Positions 1 through 7,954 of a stretch of 7,954 nucleotides of DNA are shown here, in pieces. The stretch's first letter is position 1; each line of letters starts with the position of its first letter. Made by a program: the position numbers and the translations under genes. This stretch comes from Actinotalea sp. (lineage in GTDB: Bacteria; Actinomycetota; Actinomycetes; Actinomycetales; Cellulomonadaceae). The notes under the pieces were generated by a model, which did not search any database, had not been told where the DNA came from, and saw nothing but the letters and a program-made list of their open reading frames with translations. The stretch lies in assembly GCA_014360395.1 (NCBI GenBank), contig JACIXM010000128.1, positions 1-7,954 of the forward strand, given 5' to 3'.

Positions 1-49
1 CGACCCTGCCACGCCGGGCCCGACGGGGCCAACGAGCGGCAGGCGCCGG
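1..49 (-). terminator. Region downstream of asd with a weak hairpin, possible terminator
   Basis: This short stretch follows the asd stop codon on the minus strand. It contains GGCCC (17-21) and GGGCC (26-30) around a 4-base loop, a compact GC hairpin about 20 bases past the stop. There is no T-tract, so it is at best a GC-only terminator of the kind often proposed in actinobacteria. The window ends here, so a larger structure could be cut off. Confidence 0.25.
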
Positions 50-2375
<2,326 letters not shown>

Positions 2376-2441
2376 GGTTGCTCCGGTGGTGGGGTCGGTT
2401 CGGGGGTACCGCGAGGCGCGACGGCGGGCCCCGGCTGGACG

Positions 2442-2475
2442 ATCGTAGACGGGCCCACGATCCGGACAGGTCCGG
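2442..2475 (-). promoter_or_regulatory. Putative lysC promoter -10 with adjoining 14-base palindrome
   Basis: In the gap before lysC, the minus strand carries TACGAT (2447-2442), a TAnnnT-type -10 about 67 bases upstream of the GTG. Immediately upstream, at 2462-2475, is CCGGAC-CT-GTCCGG, a perfect 6-base inverted repeat with a 2-base centre, sitting where the -35 box should be. No recognisable -35 hexamer is present. A regulator bound to the palindrome would cover the promoter, so it could be an operator. GC-rich DNA produces such palindromes by chance fairly often. A second weaker inverted repeat, GATCGT/ACGATC (2441-2446 and 2457-2462), overlaps the -10. Confidence 0.3.
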
Positions 2476-2566
2476 TTCCACCATCCGGTCGCACGGTCGG
2501 CGCCACCGCGAGCGCGGTCCTCCCGCACCAGCCCGCCCGCCACGTGCGGGGACCGGTCGTGCCGCG

Positions 2567-3373
2567 TCAGCGGGCGAGGACGTCCCAGGCCAGGCGCAGG
2601 ATCAGGCCGCCGACGACGACGAGGAACACCACGCGCACGAAGGCGCTGCCCCGCGCGATCGCCATCCGGGAGCCGAGGTACGCGCCGGCGACGTTGGCCG
2701 CTCCCACCAGCAGGCCCAGGCCCCACAGCGGCGCGCCCTGGGGTACGAAGACCAGCAGCGCCCCGAGGTTCGTCATGGCGTTGACGATCTTCGCCTTGGC
2801 GGAGGCCTCCAGGAAGGCGTAGCCGAGCAGGCCGACGAGCCCGATGACGAGGAACGTGCCGGTCCCCGGACCCACCAGGCCGTCGTAGACGCCGATCGTG
2901 GCGCCGAGCAGCGAGGCCGCGCCGAGGTGCTGCCGACCCGTCCAGCGCAGCGCCGTCGTCCTGCCCACCGCCGGGCGGGCCACGGTGTACGCGAAGACGG
3001 CGACGAGCGCGACGAGGATGACGATCCGGATCGCCCGTTCCGGCAGCAGGACCGCCAGCGCGGCCCCACCCGCCGCACCGGCCAGCGCGGCCACCGCCAT
3101 GGGGGCCGCCGTCCGCAGGTCGGGGCGGACCCGCCGGTAGTACGTCACCGCGCTGACGGACGTACCCATGATCCCGGCGAGCTTGTTGGTGGCCAGCGCC
3201 TGCACGGGTGTGATGCCCGGCACGAGCAGCAGCGCCGGGAGCTGGATCAGCCCACCCCCGCCGACGACGGCGTCGACCCACCCGGCGAGGAACCCGGCGA
3301 GCACGAGGAGCACCACGGTCCCGGTCGCGAGCTCGAGGCCTGTGGTGAGCACCTCGAGGTCCGCGGGCTGCAC
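2567..3373 (-). CDS. TSUP-family membrane transporter (TauE/SafE, YfcA-like)
   Basis: This is a 268-residue integral membrane protein of the TSUP superfamily, whose members export sulfite, sulfonates or other organic anions; the substrate cannot be told from sequence. It has the typical two-fold internal repeat. The first half contains [16 protein letters not shown] (31-46) then LATNKL (60-65). The second half contains [14 protein letters not shown] (161-174) then ASAKAKIVN (190-198), very like the YfcA branch. About seven or eight hydrophobic segments are visible, starting near residue 18. I chose the GTG start at 3373 because AGGA lies 7 bases upstream and no ATG precedes the first helix. 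It is 191 bases upstream of lysC in the same direction, so read-through is possible, but lysC appears to have its own promoter. It is divergent from the ABC operon. Confidence 0.9.
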   Translation of the reverse strand: MQPADLEVLTTGLELATGTVVLLVLAGFLAGWVDAVVGGGGLIQLPALLLVPGITPVQALATNKLAGIMGTSVSAVTYYRRVRPDLRTAAPMAVAALAGAAGGAALAVLLPERAIRIVILVALVAVFAYTVARPAVGRTTALRWTGRQHLGAASLLGATIGVYDGLVGPGTGTFLVIGLVGLLGYAFLEASAKAKIVNAMTNLGALLVFVPQGAPLWGLGLLVGAANVAGAYLGSRMAIARGSAFVRVVFLVVVGGLILRLAWDVLAR

Positions 3374-3546
3374 GCCGGTTTCCTATCACGGCGCGCTGCG
3401 TCGCACCGCGCGGAGGCACCCTCGCCGACCCGGGGCGCCCACCGGCCAGGGGCACCCGCCGCGCCGACGCGCCGCTGCGCCCGCGGCCCGGCCCCGACGC
3501 GCCGGGTTCACCCCCGCAGTGCTGCCGCGGACCATCCGTGACCCCC

Positions 3547-3558
3547 TAGCGTTCGACC
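3547..3558 (+). promoter_or_regulatory. Putative leaderless promoter of the ABC operon
   Basis: TAGCGT (3547-3552) fits the actinobacterial -10 pattern TAnnnT and is followed by exactly six bases before the ATG at 3559. That places the predicted transcription start on the A of the start codon. No purine-rich ribosome site precedes the ATG, in agreement with a leaderless mRNA. I found no convincing -35 box, which is common for this promoter class. Confidence 0.5.
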
Positions 3559-4491
3559 ATGTCCATCGAGGCCCACGGCGTCCGGCGGTCCTTCGGCGCG
3601 GTCCGGGCGGTGGACGGCGTCGACCTCGTCGCCCGACCCGGGCGGGTGACCGCGCTCATCGGGCCCAACGGCTCGGGCAAGACGACGCTGCTGCTGGTGC
3701 TCGCCGGCCTGCTGCGGCCGGACGCGGGCACGGTGCGCGTCGGCGGCGTCGACCCGCTGGCCGACAGCCGCGGCGCGCGGGCCGTCACCGGCTGGATGCC
3801 GGACGTCTTCGGCACGTGGGACTCCCTCACCGCGCGCGAGGTGCTGCTCACCTTCGCCGCGGCCTACCGCGTGCCGGACGACGTCGCCCGGCCGCGCGTG
3901 GAGGAGCTGCTCGCCACCGTGCACCTCACCGAGTACGCCGACCGGCCCGCGCACGTGCTGTCCCGCGGGCAGAAGCAGCGGCTCGGGCTGGCCCGGGCGC
4001 TCGTCCACGACCCGCAGGTCCTGCTCCTGGACGAACCCGCGTCCGGGCTGGACCCCCGCTCGCGCGTGGACCTGCGCGTCCTGCTGCGCGACCTGGCCGG
4101 ACGGGGCACCACGATCCTGGTCAGCAGCCACGTCCTGACCGAGCTCGACGAGATGGCCGACGACGCCGTCTTCCTCTCCGCCGGGCGCACGGTGGCGACG
4201 CAGTCCGTCCGGGACGCGGTGACCACACGCCGTCCCTGGCGCCTGCGGGCCCTGTCCCAGCGCGCGCTGGTGACCTGGCTGGACGAGCGCGGCCTGCGAT
4301 GGCGGGCGGACGAGCCGTTCGCCGCACCGGCCGAGGGCGCCGGGGGCGTCGTCGTCGAGCTGGAGAGCGAGGAGGCGGCCGCCGCCCTGCTGCGCGACGC
4401 CGTCGGCGCCGGCATCGCCGTCACCGCGTTGAGCCCCGCGACCGGGGCGCTGGAGTCCACGTACCTGACGCTGGAGGAGGAGCGGCGATGA
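3559..4491 (+). CDS. ABC transporter ATP-binding protein (ABC-2 / CcmA-type exporter)
   Basis: This 310-residue cytoplasmic ATPase should power the permease encoded next. Walker A is GPNGSGKTT (35-43), the signature LSRGQ (134-138), Walker B VLLLDEP (154-160), the D-loop SGLD (162-165) and the switch histidine His191 in SSH. The Q-loop position reads GWMPDVFG, with Asp82 where glutamine is usual; my recollection is that this Asp variant defines a known ABC-2 subfamily, so it need not be a defect. Residues from about 220 form the accessory C-terminal region typical of CcmA-like exporters, ending in the family-like pattern ALESTYLTLEEE. The start is fixed by the conserved beginning and by a TAnnnT box 6 bases upstream. 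The stop overlaps the permease start by 4 bases (ATGA). Substrate is unknown; drug, lipid or peptide export are all possible. Confidence 0.95.
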   Translation: MSIEAHGVRRSFGAVRAVDGVDLVARPGRVTALIGPNGSGKTTLLLVLAGLLRPDAGTVRVGGVDPLADSRGARAVTGWMPDVFGTWDSLTAREVLLTFAAAYRVPDDVARPRVEELLATVHLTEYADRPAHVLSRGQKQRLGLARALVHDPQVLLLDEPASGLDPRSRVDLRVLLRDLAGRGTTILVSSHVLTELDEMADDAVFLSAGRTVATQSVRDAVTTRRPWRLRALSQRALVTWLDERGLRWRADEPFAAPAEGAGGVVVELESEEAAAALLRDAVGAGIAVTALSPATGALESTYLTLEEERR

Positions 4492-5666
4492 GCACCGAGG
4501 CCCAGCCCCGCATCGCGCCCGACGAGGGCGCCGTCCCCCCGCCCGTCCGGCACGCAGGCGTGTGGTCCCTCACGTGGGCCGGCGTCCGGACCGTCGCCGC
4601 CCTGGAGCTGCGGCAGCGGGTCCGGTCCACGCGCTGGATCGTCTCGCTCGTCGTGTTCGGCGTCGTCGTCGGCATCGTCACGACCCTGACCTACGTCGTC
4701 GCGCGTCAGCTCACGGGCGACCTGGGCACGGGTGCCGCGCTCGACGAGACCGCCGGCCGCACGATGTTCGGCTTCATCGTCTTCTTCGTCCTGTTCCTCG
4801 GGCTGCTCGTGTCCCCGACGCTCTCGGCCACCTCGATCAACGGCGACCGTGCCCACGGGACCCTCGCGACCCTCCAGGTCACGCTGCTCAGCCCCGCGGA
4901 GATCGTGCTGGGCAAGCTGCTCGCGTCCTGGGTCGCGTCCTTGGCGTTCCTCGCGGTCTCGGTGCCGTTCATCGTGTGGGCCTTCGCGACCGGGGGGACG
5001 GCGCTCGTCGGGCTGGTGACCACCGTGCTGCTGCTCGCGGTGGTCCTGGCGGTCGTGTGCGCGATCGGGCTCGGGTTCTCCGCGCTGACCGCGCGCACCG
5101 CGGGCTCGGCGGTGCTCACCTACGTCACGCTCGCCGGGCTCACGGTCGTCTCGCTCATCGTCTTCGGGCTCAGCGTCCCGCTGGTCAGCGGCGTCGAGCG
5201 GGTCGAGGTGCTCACCGAGGACTGGGCCCCCGGCCGGGACATCACGTTCGACGAGCAGGGCAGGCCGTCGGAGGAGATCCCCTGCGTCCTGCGGGAGGAG
5301 GACCGGTACGTCAGCCACACCGAGCGCACCTGGTGGCTGCTGGCGGCGAACCCGTTCGTCGTCGTGGCGGACGCCCTACCGCCGGCGACCGGCGGTGCGG
5401 CCATCGCCGACCCGATGACCGGCATCCGCTACGGGGTGCGCACGATGCGTCTGGGCGTGCAGGAGCCCCTGGACGAGTGCTGGTCCGCCTGGCAGCAGTG
5501 GGACGAGCGCGAGCGGGACCGCCGTGAGCGCGCCGACGCCCTGGGGGCGGTGTGGCCCTTCGGGCTCGCCGCGAACCTGCTGCTGGGCGCGGCGGGCGTC
5601 GTGGTCGCCGTGCGCCGCCTGACGATCCCGCAGGCCAAGCTCCCCCGCGGCACCCGCGTCGCCTGA
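4488..5666 (+). CDS. ABC-2-type transporter permease
   Basis: This 392-residue membrane subunit partners the preceding ATPase. The ATG at 4488 overlaps the ATPase stop and has a GGAGGAGGAG ribosome site ending 5 bases upstream, so the two are translationally coupled. Residues 1-25 are a polar proline-rich tail and 40-49 are basic. Likely membrane helices lie near 50-72, 92-114, 142-168, 172-200, 205-232 and 355-378. Between helices 2 and 3 is the cytoplasmic coupling segment NGDRAHGTLATLQVTLLSP (118-136), characteristic of ABC-2 permeases. A long loop of about 120 residues between helices 5 and 6 should lie outside the membrane. It contains Cys266 and Cys331 plus a hydrophobic patch WWLLAANPFVVVADAL (282-297) that may dip into the membrane. 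The C-terminus is basic, consistent with the inside. Substrate is unknown. Confidence 0.9.
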   Translation: MSTEAQPRIAPDEGAVPPPVRHAGVWSLTWAGVRTVAALELRQRVRSTRWIVSLVVFGVVVGIVTTLTYVVARQLTGDLGTGAALDETAGRTMFGFIVFFVLFLGLLVSPTLSATSINGDRAHGTLATLQVTLLSPAEIVLGKLLASWVASLAFLAVSVPFIVWAFATGGTALVGLVTTVLLLAVVLAVVCAIGLGFSALTARTAGSAVLTYVTLAGLTVVSLIVFGLSVPLVSGVERVEVLTEDWAPGRDITFDEQGRPSEEIPCVLREEDRYVSHTERTWWLLAANPFVVVADALPPATGGAAIADPMTGIRYGVRTMRLGVQEPLDECWSAWQQWDERERDRRERADALGAVWPFGLAANLLLGAAGVVVAVRRLTIPQAKLPRGTRVA

Positions 5667-5686
5667 GGTCGCCGGGACAGCGGTGG

Positions 5687-5716
5687 CCCTGGGCGCGCCG
5701 GGGCGGCGCCTCAGGG
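5687..5716. terminator. Possible bidirectional terminator between convergent genes
   Basis: CCCTGGGCGC (5687-5696) pairs with GCGCC-T-CAGGG (5706-5716) around a 9-base loop, giving a 10-base-pair GC stem with one bulged T. It lies 21 bases past the permease stop and takes in the stop codon of the convergent DUF5063 gene, so it could end transcription from both sides. There is no T-run on either strand, so it would have to be an actinobacterial T-less terminator. The position and near-perfect stem are the main support. Confidence 0.45.
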
Positions 5717-6346
5717 GTGCAGGGCCTGGAACTCCGCCTCGGCCGCGACGTCGTCGTCCACGTCCAGCCGCAGGTGGGCGAGGATCACCTGCAGGACGCG
5801 CAGGACGGCGGACCCCCGCTCGCCCCAGTTGGCCAGGTAGGAGTACTGCCACCACCACAGCGCCTCGAGGACCTGGTCCTCGTCGAAGTGCCGCTGGCCC
5901 TGGACCAGCGCGCCGGCGATGAGCACGAGGTCGCCGGACACCGAGGAGGACACGAGCGACTCGCCCAGCAGCGGGTCGTCGACCTCGACGTAGGCGTCGA
6001 GGCCCTCGAAGACGTTCTCCAGGGCCGCCCGCAGCGGGTCCAGGTCGGCGTCCGGGCCGACGTCGGGCTCGAAGCGCTCGGGGGGGACGATGTCGACCAT
6101 CGCGCCGAGCCGCGCGCCCGCGGCGAGCACGTCGGAGACGGCGAGGAGCAGCAGCGGGATCGAGACCTCGGGGTTGGTCCCGGCGGCGACCTCGGTGACC
6201 GTGGTGACGAAGGCGCGCGCCTCCCGCGAGACGGACGCCGCGACCTCGGCGAGGTCGGCGGGCGCCTCGACGGGCTCACCGGCGAGGTCGTGCTCGCCCG
6301 TCGCGGCGCCGGTGGTCTGCTCCGGGATGCCAGGCGTGTCAGGCAC
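5711..6346 (-). CDS. DUF5063 domain-containing protein
   Basis: This 211-residue soluble protein of unknown function resembles the DUF5063 family, which I know as a conserved actinobacterial neighbour of recR. The first 30 residues are acidic and probably disordered. A helical core follows from about residue 31 to 195 (of the GTG-started protein), ending in a tryptophan-rich stretch ([18 protein letters not shown]) before the final helices. No membrane segment, signal peptide or catalytic motif is visible. I chose GTG at 6346 because GGAGG stands 7 bases upstream and the overlap with recR is then only 8 bases. An ATG at 6391 with GGAG 7 bases upstream is an alternative that adds 15 residues, mostly polar and unlike a domain. 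The overlap implies co-transcription and coupling with recR. A role alongside recombination is suggested only by position. Confidence 0.82.
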   Translation of the reverse strand: MPDTPGIPEQTTGAATGEHDLAGEPVEAPADLAEVAASVSREARAFVTTVTEVAAGTNPEVSIPLLLLAVSDVLAAGARLGAMVDIVPPERFEPDVGPDADLDPLRAALENVFEGLDAYVEVDDPLLGESLVSSSVSGDLVLIAGALVQGQRHFDEDQVLEALWWWQYSYLANWGERGSAVLRVLQVILAHLRLDVDDDVAAEAEFQALHP

Positions 6347-6938
6347 TGATCTGCCTCCGTCCTTCGAAGGCCCGCCCCAGCGTGACCTCATCGGCGTACT
6401 CCAGGTCCCCCCCGACCGGCAGGCCGGACGCGAGACGCGTGACCCGCAGGCCCATGGGGACCAGCAGGCGTGCGAGGTAGGTGGCCGTGGCCTCGCCCTC
6501 GACGTTGGGGTCGGTCGCCAGGATCACCTCGGTGACCTGACCGTCCGCGAGCCGGCCCAGGAGCTCCTTGATCCGCAGGTCGTCGGGTCCGACGTTGTCG
6601 ATCGGGTTGATGGCCCCGCCGAGCACGTGATACCTCCCGCGGAACTCGCGGGTGCGCTCGATGGCGACGACGTCCTTGGGCTCCTCGACCACGCAGATGA
6701 CCGCCGGGGAGCGGCGCGGGTCGCGGCACACCCGGCACAGCTCCTCCTGCGCGACGTTGCCGCAGACGGAGCAGAACTGGACCCGGGCCTTGACCTCGGT
6801 GAGCGCGTCGACGAGGCGCCGGACGTCGGCCGGGTCGGCGGCCAGGAGGTGGAACGCGATGCGCTGGGCGCTCTTGGGCCCGACCCCGGGCAGCCGCCCG
6901 AGCTCGTCGATGAGGTCCTGCACCGCGCCTTCGTACAC
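6339..6938 (-). CDS. recR: Recombination mediator RecR
   Basis: RecR is a ring-forming DNA-binding protein of the RecFOR pathway that helps load RecA at single-strand gaps in the cytoplasm. The 199-residue length is standard. The helix-hairpin-helix segment is [17 protein letters not shown] (16-32). The zinc finger has Cys56, Cys59, Cys68 and Cys71. The Toprim domain begins at [18 protein letters not shown] (79-96) and includes the DPNVEGE motif further on. The GTG start at 6938 is forced from one side: an in-frame TAG lies 9-12 bases upstream, and the beginning [10 protein letters not shown] is the conserved one. That leaves no room for a good ribosome site, and TAGGCT sits 6 bases before the GTG, pointing to a leaderless mRNA. 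The 3' end overlaps the DUF5063 start. Nothing is missing. Confidence 0.98.
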   Translation of the reverse strand: MYEGAVQDLIDELGRLPGVGPKSAQRIAFHLLAADPADVRRLVDALTEVKARVQFCSVCGNVAQEELCRVCRDPRRSPAVICVVEEPKDVVAIERTREFRGRYHVLGGAINPIDNVGPDDLRIKELLGRLADGQVTEVILATDPNVEGEATATYLARLLVPMGLRVTRLASGLPVGGDLEYADEVTLGRAFEGRRQISA

Positions 6939-6950
6939 ACGGTCAGCCTA
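6939..6950 (-). promoter_or_regulatory. Putative leaderless promoter of recR
   Basis: Read on the minus strand, TAGGCT (6950-6945) is followed by six bases and then the GTG of recR at 6938. This is the same TAnnnT-plus-6 geometry as upstream of the ABC ATPase gene. The TAG of the box is also the in-frame stop that bars any longer recR reading frame. No clear -35 box is visible, and the only ribosome-site candidate is a weak AGG. Confidence 0.5.
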
Positions 6951-6974
6951 GTGCGGCCCGGGTCGCCGAGGGCG

Positions 6975-7226
6975 TCAGAGGCCGGACCACCACGGTTCGC
7001 GCGCGTCGTGCCCGGCGGCGCGGTCCGACCGGCTGCCGATGGTGTGCAGCGCGACCCACAACGACCAGACCCCGGCGACCACGACGACGACGGCGACCAG
7101 CGCGAGCAGGTTCGCCGCCGCACCCGGCAGCGGCGCCAGCCCGACGACGAGGAGCGCCACCAGTCCCAGGACGACCCCGAGGAAGCCGTTGGCGAGGGAG
7201 CCGGCGATCGGCGGGCCGACGGGCAC
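6975..7226 (-). CDS. Small hypothetical membrane protein with two helices
   Basis: I do not recognise this 83-residue protein. Two hydrophobic segments are clear, at about residues 13-32 and 37-62, joined by the short turn PLPGAA. A hydrophilic tail with RSDR and acidic residues ends in WWSGL. The amino-acid composition is that of a real membrane protein, not of a frame shadow. The GTG start at 7226 is uncertain: the nearest GGAGG is 13 bases upstream, which is too far for a normal site, and the next in-frame starts fall inside the first helix. It lies between the probable dnaX end and recR on the same strand, 36 bases before recR, in the place where many actinobacteria carry the nucleoid protein gene ybaB/ebfC. 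The 135-base gap on its other side shows only short GC inverted repeats. Confidence 0.7.
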   Translation of the reverse strand: MPVGPPIAGSLANGFLGVVLGLVALLVVGLAPLPGAAANLLALVAVVVVVAGVWSLWVALHTIGSRSDRAAGHDAREPWWSGL

Positions 7227-7361
7227 CGCAGGCCGGGCCCCTCCGGGCGCTCGGTCGCGCGCCTGGGGCGAGCATGGCAGGGCGCCGGCCCGCGCGTCAC
7301 GCGTCGGGGAAGCCCTTGGGCCGGTCGGGGGACGGACGGGCCGCGACGAGCCCGGGCCCGC

Positions 7362-7954
7362 TCAGCTCTCCTCGGGGATCTCGTCGATGACCGTGCCGCC
7401 CAGCATCTGGGCCACGAGCGGCGCACCGACGAGACCGGTGGAGGCGATGTCGGGGTCGTCCGGGTCGGTGTCCTCCCCGTCGTCGTAGCGCAGGGACGAC
7501 GACGGCGCGGCGCGCGGGCCTCGACCGCCTGCGCCGCCCGGGGCGGTGCCCGCTGCGGCGGCCGACGCCGGACGTCCGGCGGTGCGGCGTCCCGGATCGG
7601 GCACCGGGCCGTCGGGGAGGGGCTCCTCCTCCGGCGGCGGGATGTCCCACGGCGGCGGGGGCTCCTCGTCCGCCGGGGCCGGCTCGCGGGTGGCGGTGCC
7701 CTGCCGGGCCGACGCGACGCCCGGAGTCCCTCGCTCCGCCGACGCCACCGTGGCGCCCGCTCCGGACCGCGAGCTCGGGTCGGGCGTCCTGCCCGGCTCG
7801 GCTGCAGGCCCGCCGGAGCCCCGGCCCCGTCCCGCGGCCGGCCCCGCCGGGGCGGCCGGCGCGGCCGCCTGGGGAGCCGGCGCCGCAGCGGGGGCGTCCC
7901 AGGACGCCGCGGCCTCCTCGGCGGAGATCGCCCGGCCACTGCGCCCCTGCGCCG
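7362..7954 (-). CDS. dnaX: DNA polymerase III gamma/tau subunit, C-terminal part (partial)
   Basis: Only the 3' end is present. The frame is open to the window edge, with the last complete codon starting at 7952; no start codon occurs beyond a GTG at 7748, which is internal. About 196 residues are visible. Most is low-complexity, alanine, proline and glycine rich, with an acidic patch DEEPPPPWDIPPPEEEP. It ends in an acidic run, DTDPDDPDIAS, followed by the folded-looking end GLVGAPLVAQMLGGTVIDEI. That C-terminal segment and the tail style match what I recall for DnaX in Cellulomonas and relatives, and dnaX upstream of recR is a common gene order. The AAA+ ATPase domains would lie outside the window, so the call rests on the tail and position only. 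DnaX builds the clamp loader of the replicative polymerase. Confidence 0.72.
   Translation of the reverse strand, partial: AQGRSGRAISAEEAAASWDAPAAAPAPQAAAPAAPAGPAAGRGRGSGGPAAEPGRTPDPSSRSGAGATVASAERGTPGVASARQGTATREPAPADEEPPPPWDIPPPEEEPLPDGPVPDPGRRTAGRPASAAAAGTAPGGAGGRGPRAAPSSSLRYDDGEDTDPDDPDIASTGLVGAPLVAQMLGGTVIDEIPEES

Noticed and set aside
2376..2566. Lysine riboswitch or attenuator leader before lysC
   Set aside because: The gap is too short and lacks the conserved core and multi-helix layout of the lysine riboswitch, and no lysine-, threonine- or methionine-rich leader peptide is visible.
2376..3455. N-terminal extension of the lysC frame by up to 360 codons
   Set aside because: The extra sequence runs antiparallel to nothing but in a different frame through the TSUP gene, is Arg/Gly/Pro rich, and the conserved aspartate kinase N-terminus starts exactly at the GTG at 2375.
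3864..5318. 484-codon minus-strand frame opposite the ABC operon
   Set aside because: Composition is Arg/Asp/Glu/Ser-rich and low in hydrophobic residues, with no motif; the plus strand encodes clear ABC ATPase and permease proteins.
6943..7275. 110-codon frame starting at an ATG (7275), overlapping the small membrane protein
   Set aside because: It has an ATG but encodes Arg/Gly/Ala-rich sequence without structure; the overlapping 83-residue frame has two clean hydrophobic helices.
7293..7303. Inverted repeat CGCGT-C-ACGCG in the gap after dnaX
   Set aside because: Five base pairs of pure CG-type sequence with a 1-base centre is expected by chance in DNA this GC-rich, and a 1-base loop cannot form a hairpin.
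6524..7939. 471-codon minus-strand frame crossing dnaX, the small gene and recR
   Set aside because: Its product is mostly Arg, Ser and Pro and it crosses three genes that have meaningful products in other frames.

Overview
This window comes from the chromosome of a very high-G+C Gram-positive bacterium (roughly 70-75% G+C by eye). GTG starts are frequent, third codon positions are almost all G or C, and RecR, LysC and Asd have actinobacterial sequence character. The arrangement dnaX - recR - DUF5063 - (insert) - lysC - asd, together with the protein sequences, suggests a Cellulomonas-like member of the Micrococcales. That genus-level placement is inference from recalled family features, not a search.

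Layout. From the right edge leftwards on the minus strand lie the 3' end of a probable dnaX (clamp-loader gamma/tau subunit, proline/alanine-rich tail), a small two-helix membrane protein, recR (recombination mediator) and a DUF5063 gene overlapping recR by a few bases. Next comes a plus-strand two-gene operon for an ABC exporter, with an ATPase and an ABC-2-type permease overlapping by 4 bases. It runs convergently into the DUF5063 gene, and the junction carries a strong GC hairpin. Divergent from the ABC operon, back on the minus strand, is a TSUP (TauE/SafE/YfcA-like) membrane transporter. It is followed by lysC (aspartate kinase) and asd (aspartate-semialdehyde dehydrogenase), the first two steps of the aspartate-family pathway to lysine, diaminopimelate, methionine and threonine. 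lysC and asd are separated by a single base and are probably translationally coupled.

Most of the window is housekeeping sequence, and I found no new defence, mobile or RNA system. The more informative details are: an internal start in lysC with a near-perfect Shine-Dalgarno, predicting a separate regulatory beta subunit as in Corynebacterium and Bacillus; two genes (the ABC ATPase and recR) with TAnnnT exactly 6 bases before the start codon and no convincing Shine-Dalgarno, predicting leaderless mRNAs; a 14-base palindrome at the probable lysC promoter; and a transporter cassette (TSUP + ABC) lying inside a block of genes that is contiguous in other actinobacteria. No gene-free stretch exceeds 300 bases; the longest are about 190 bases (2376-2566 and 3374-3558).
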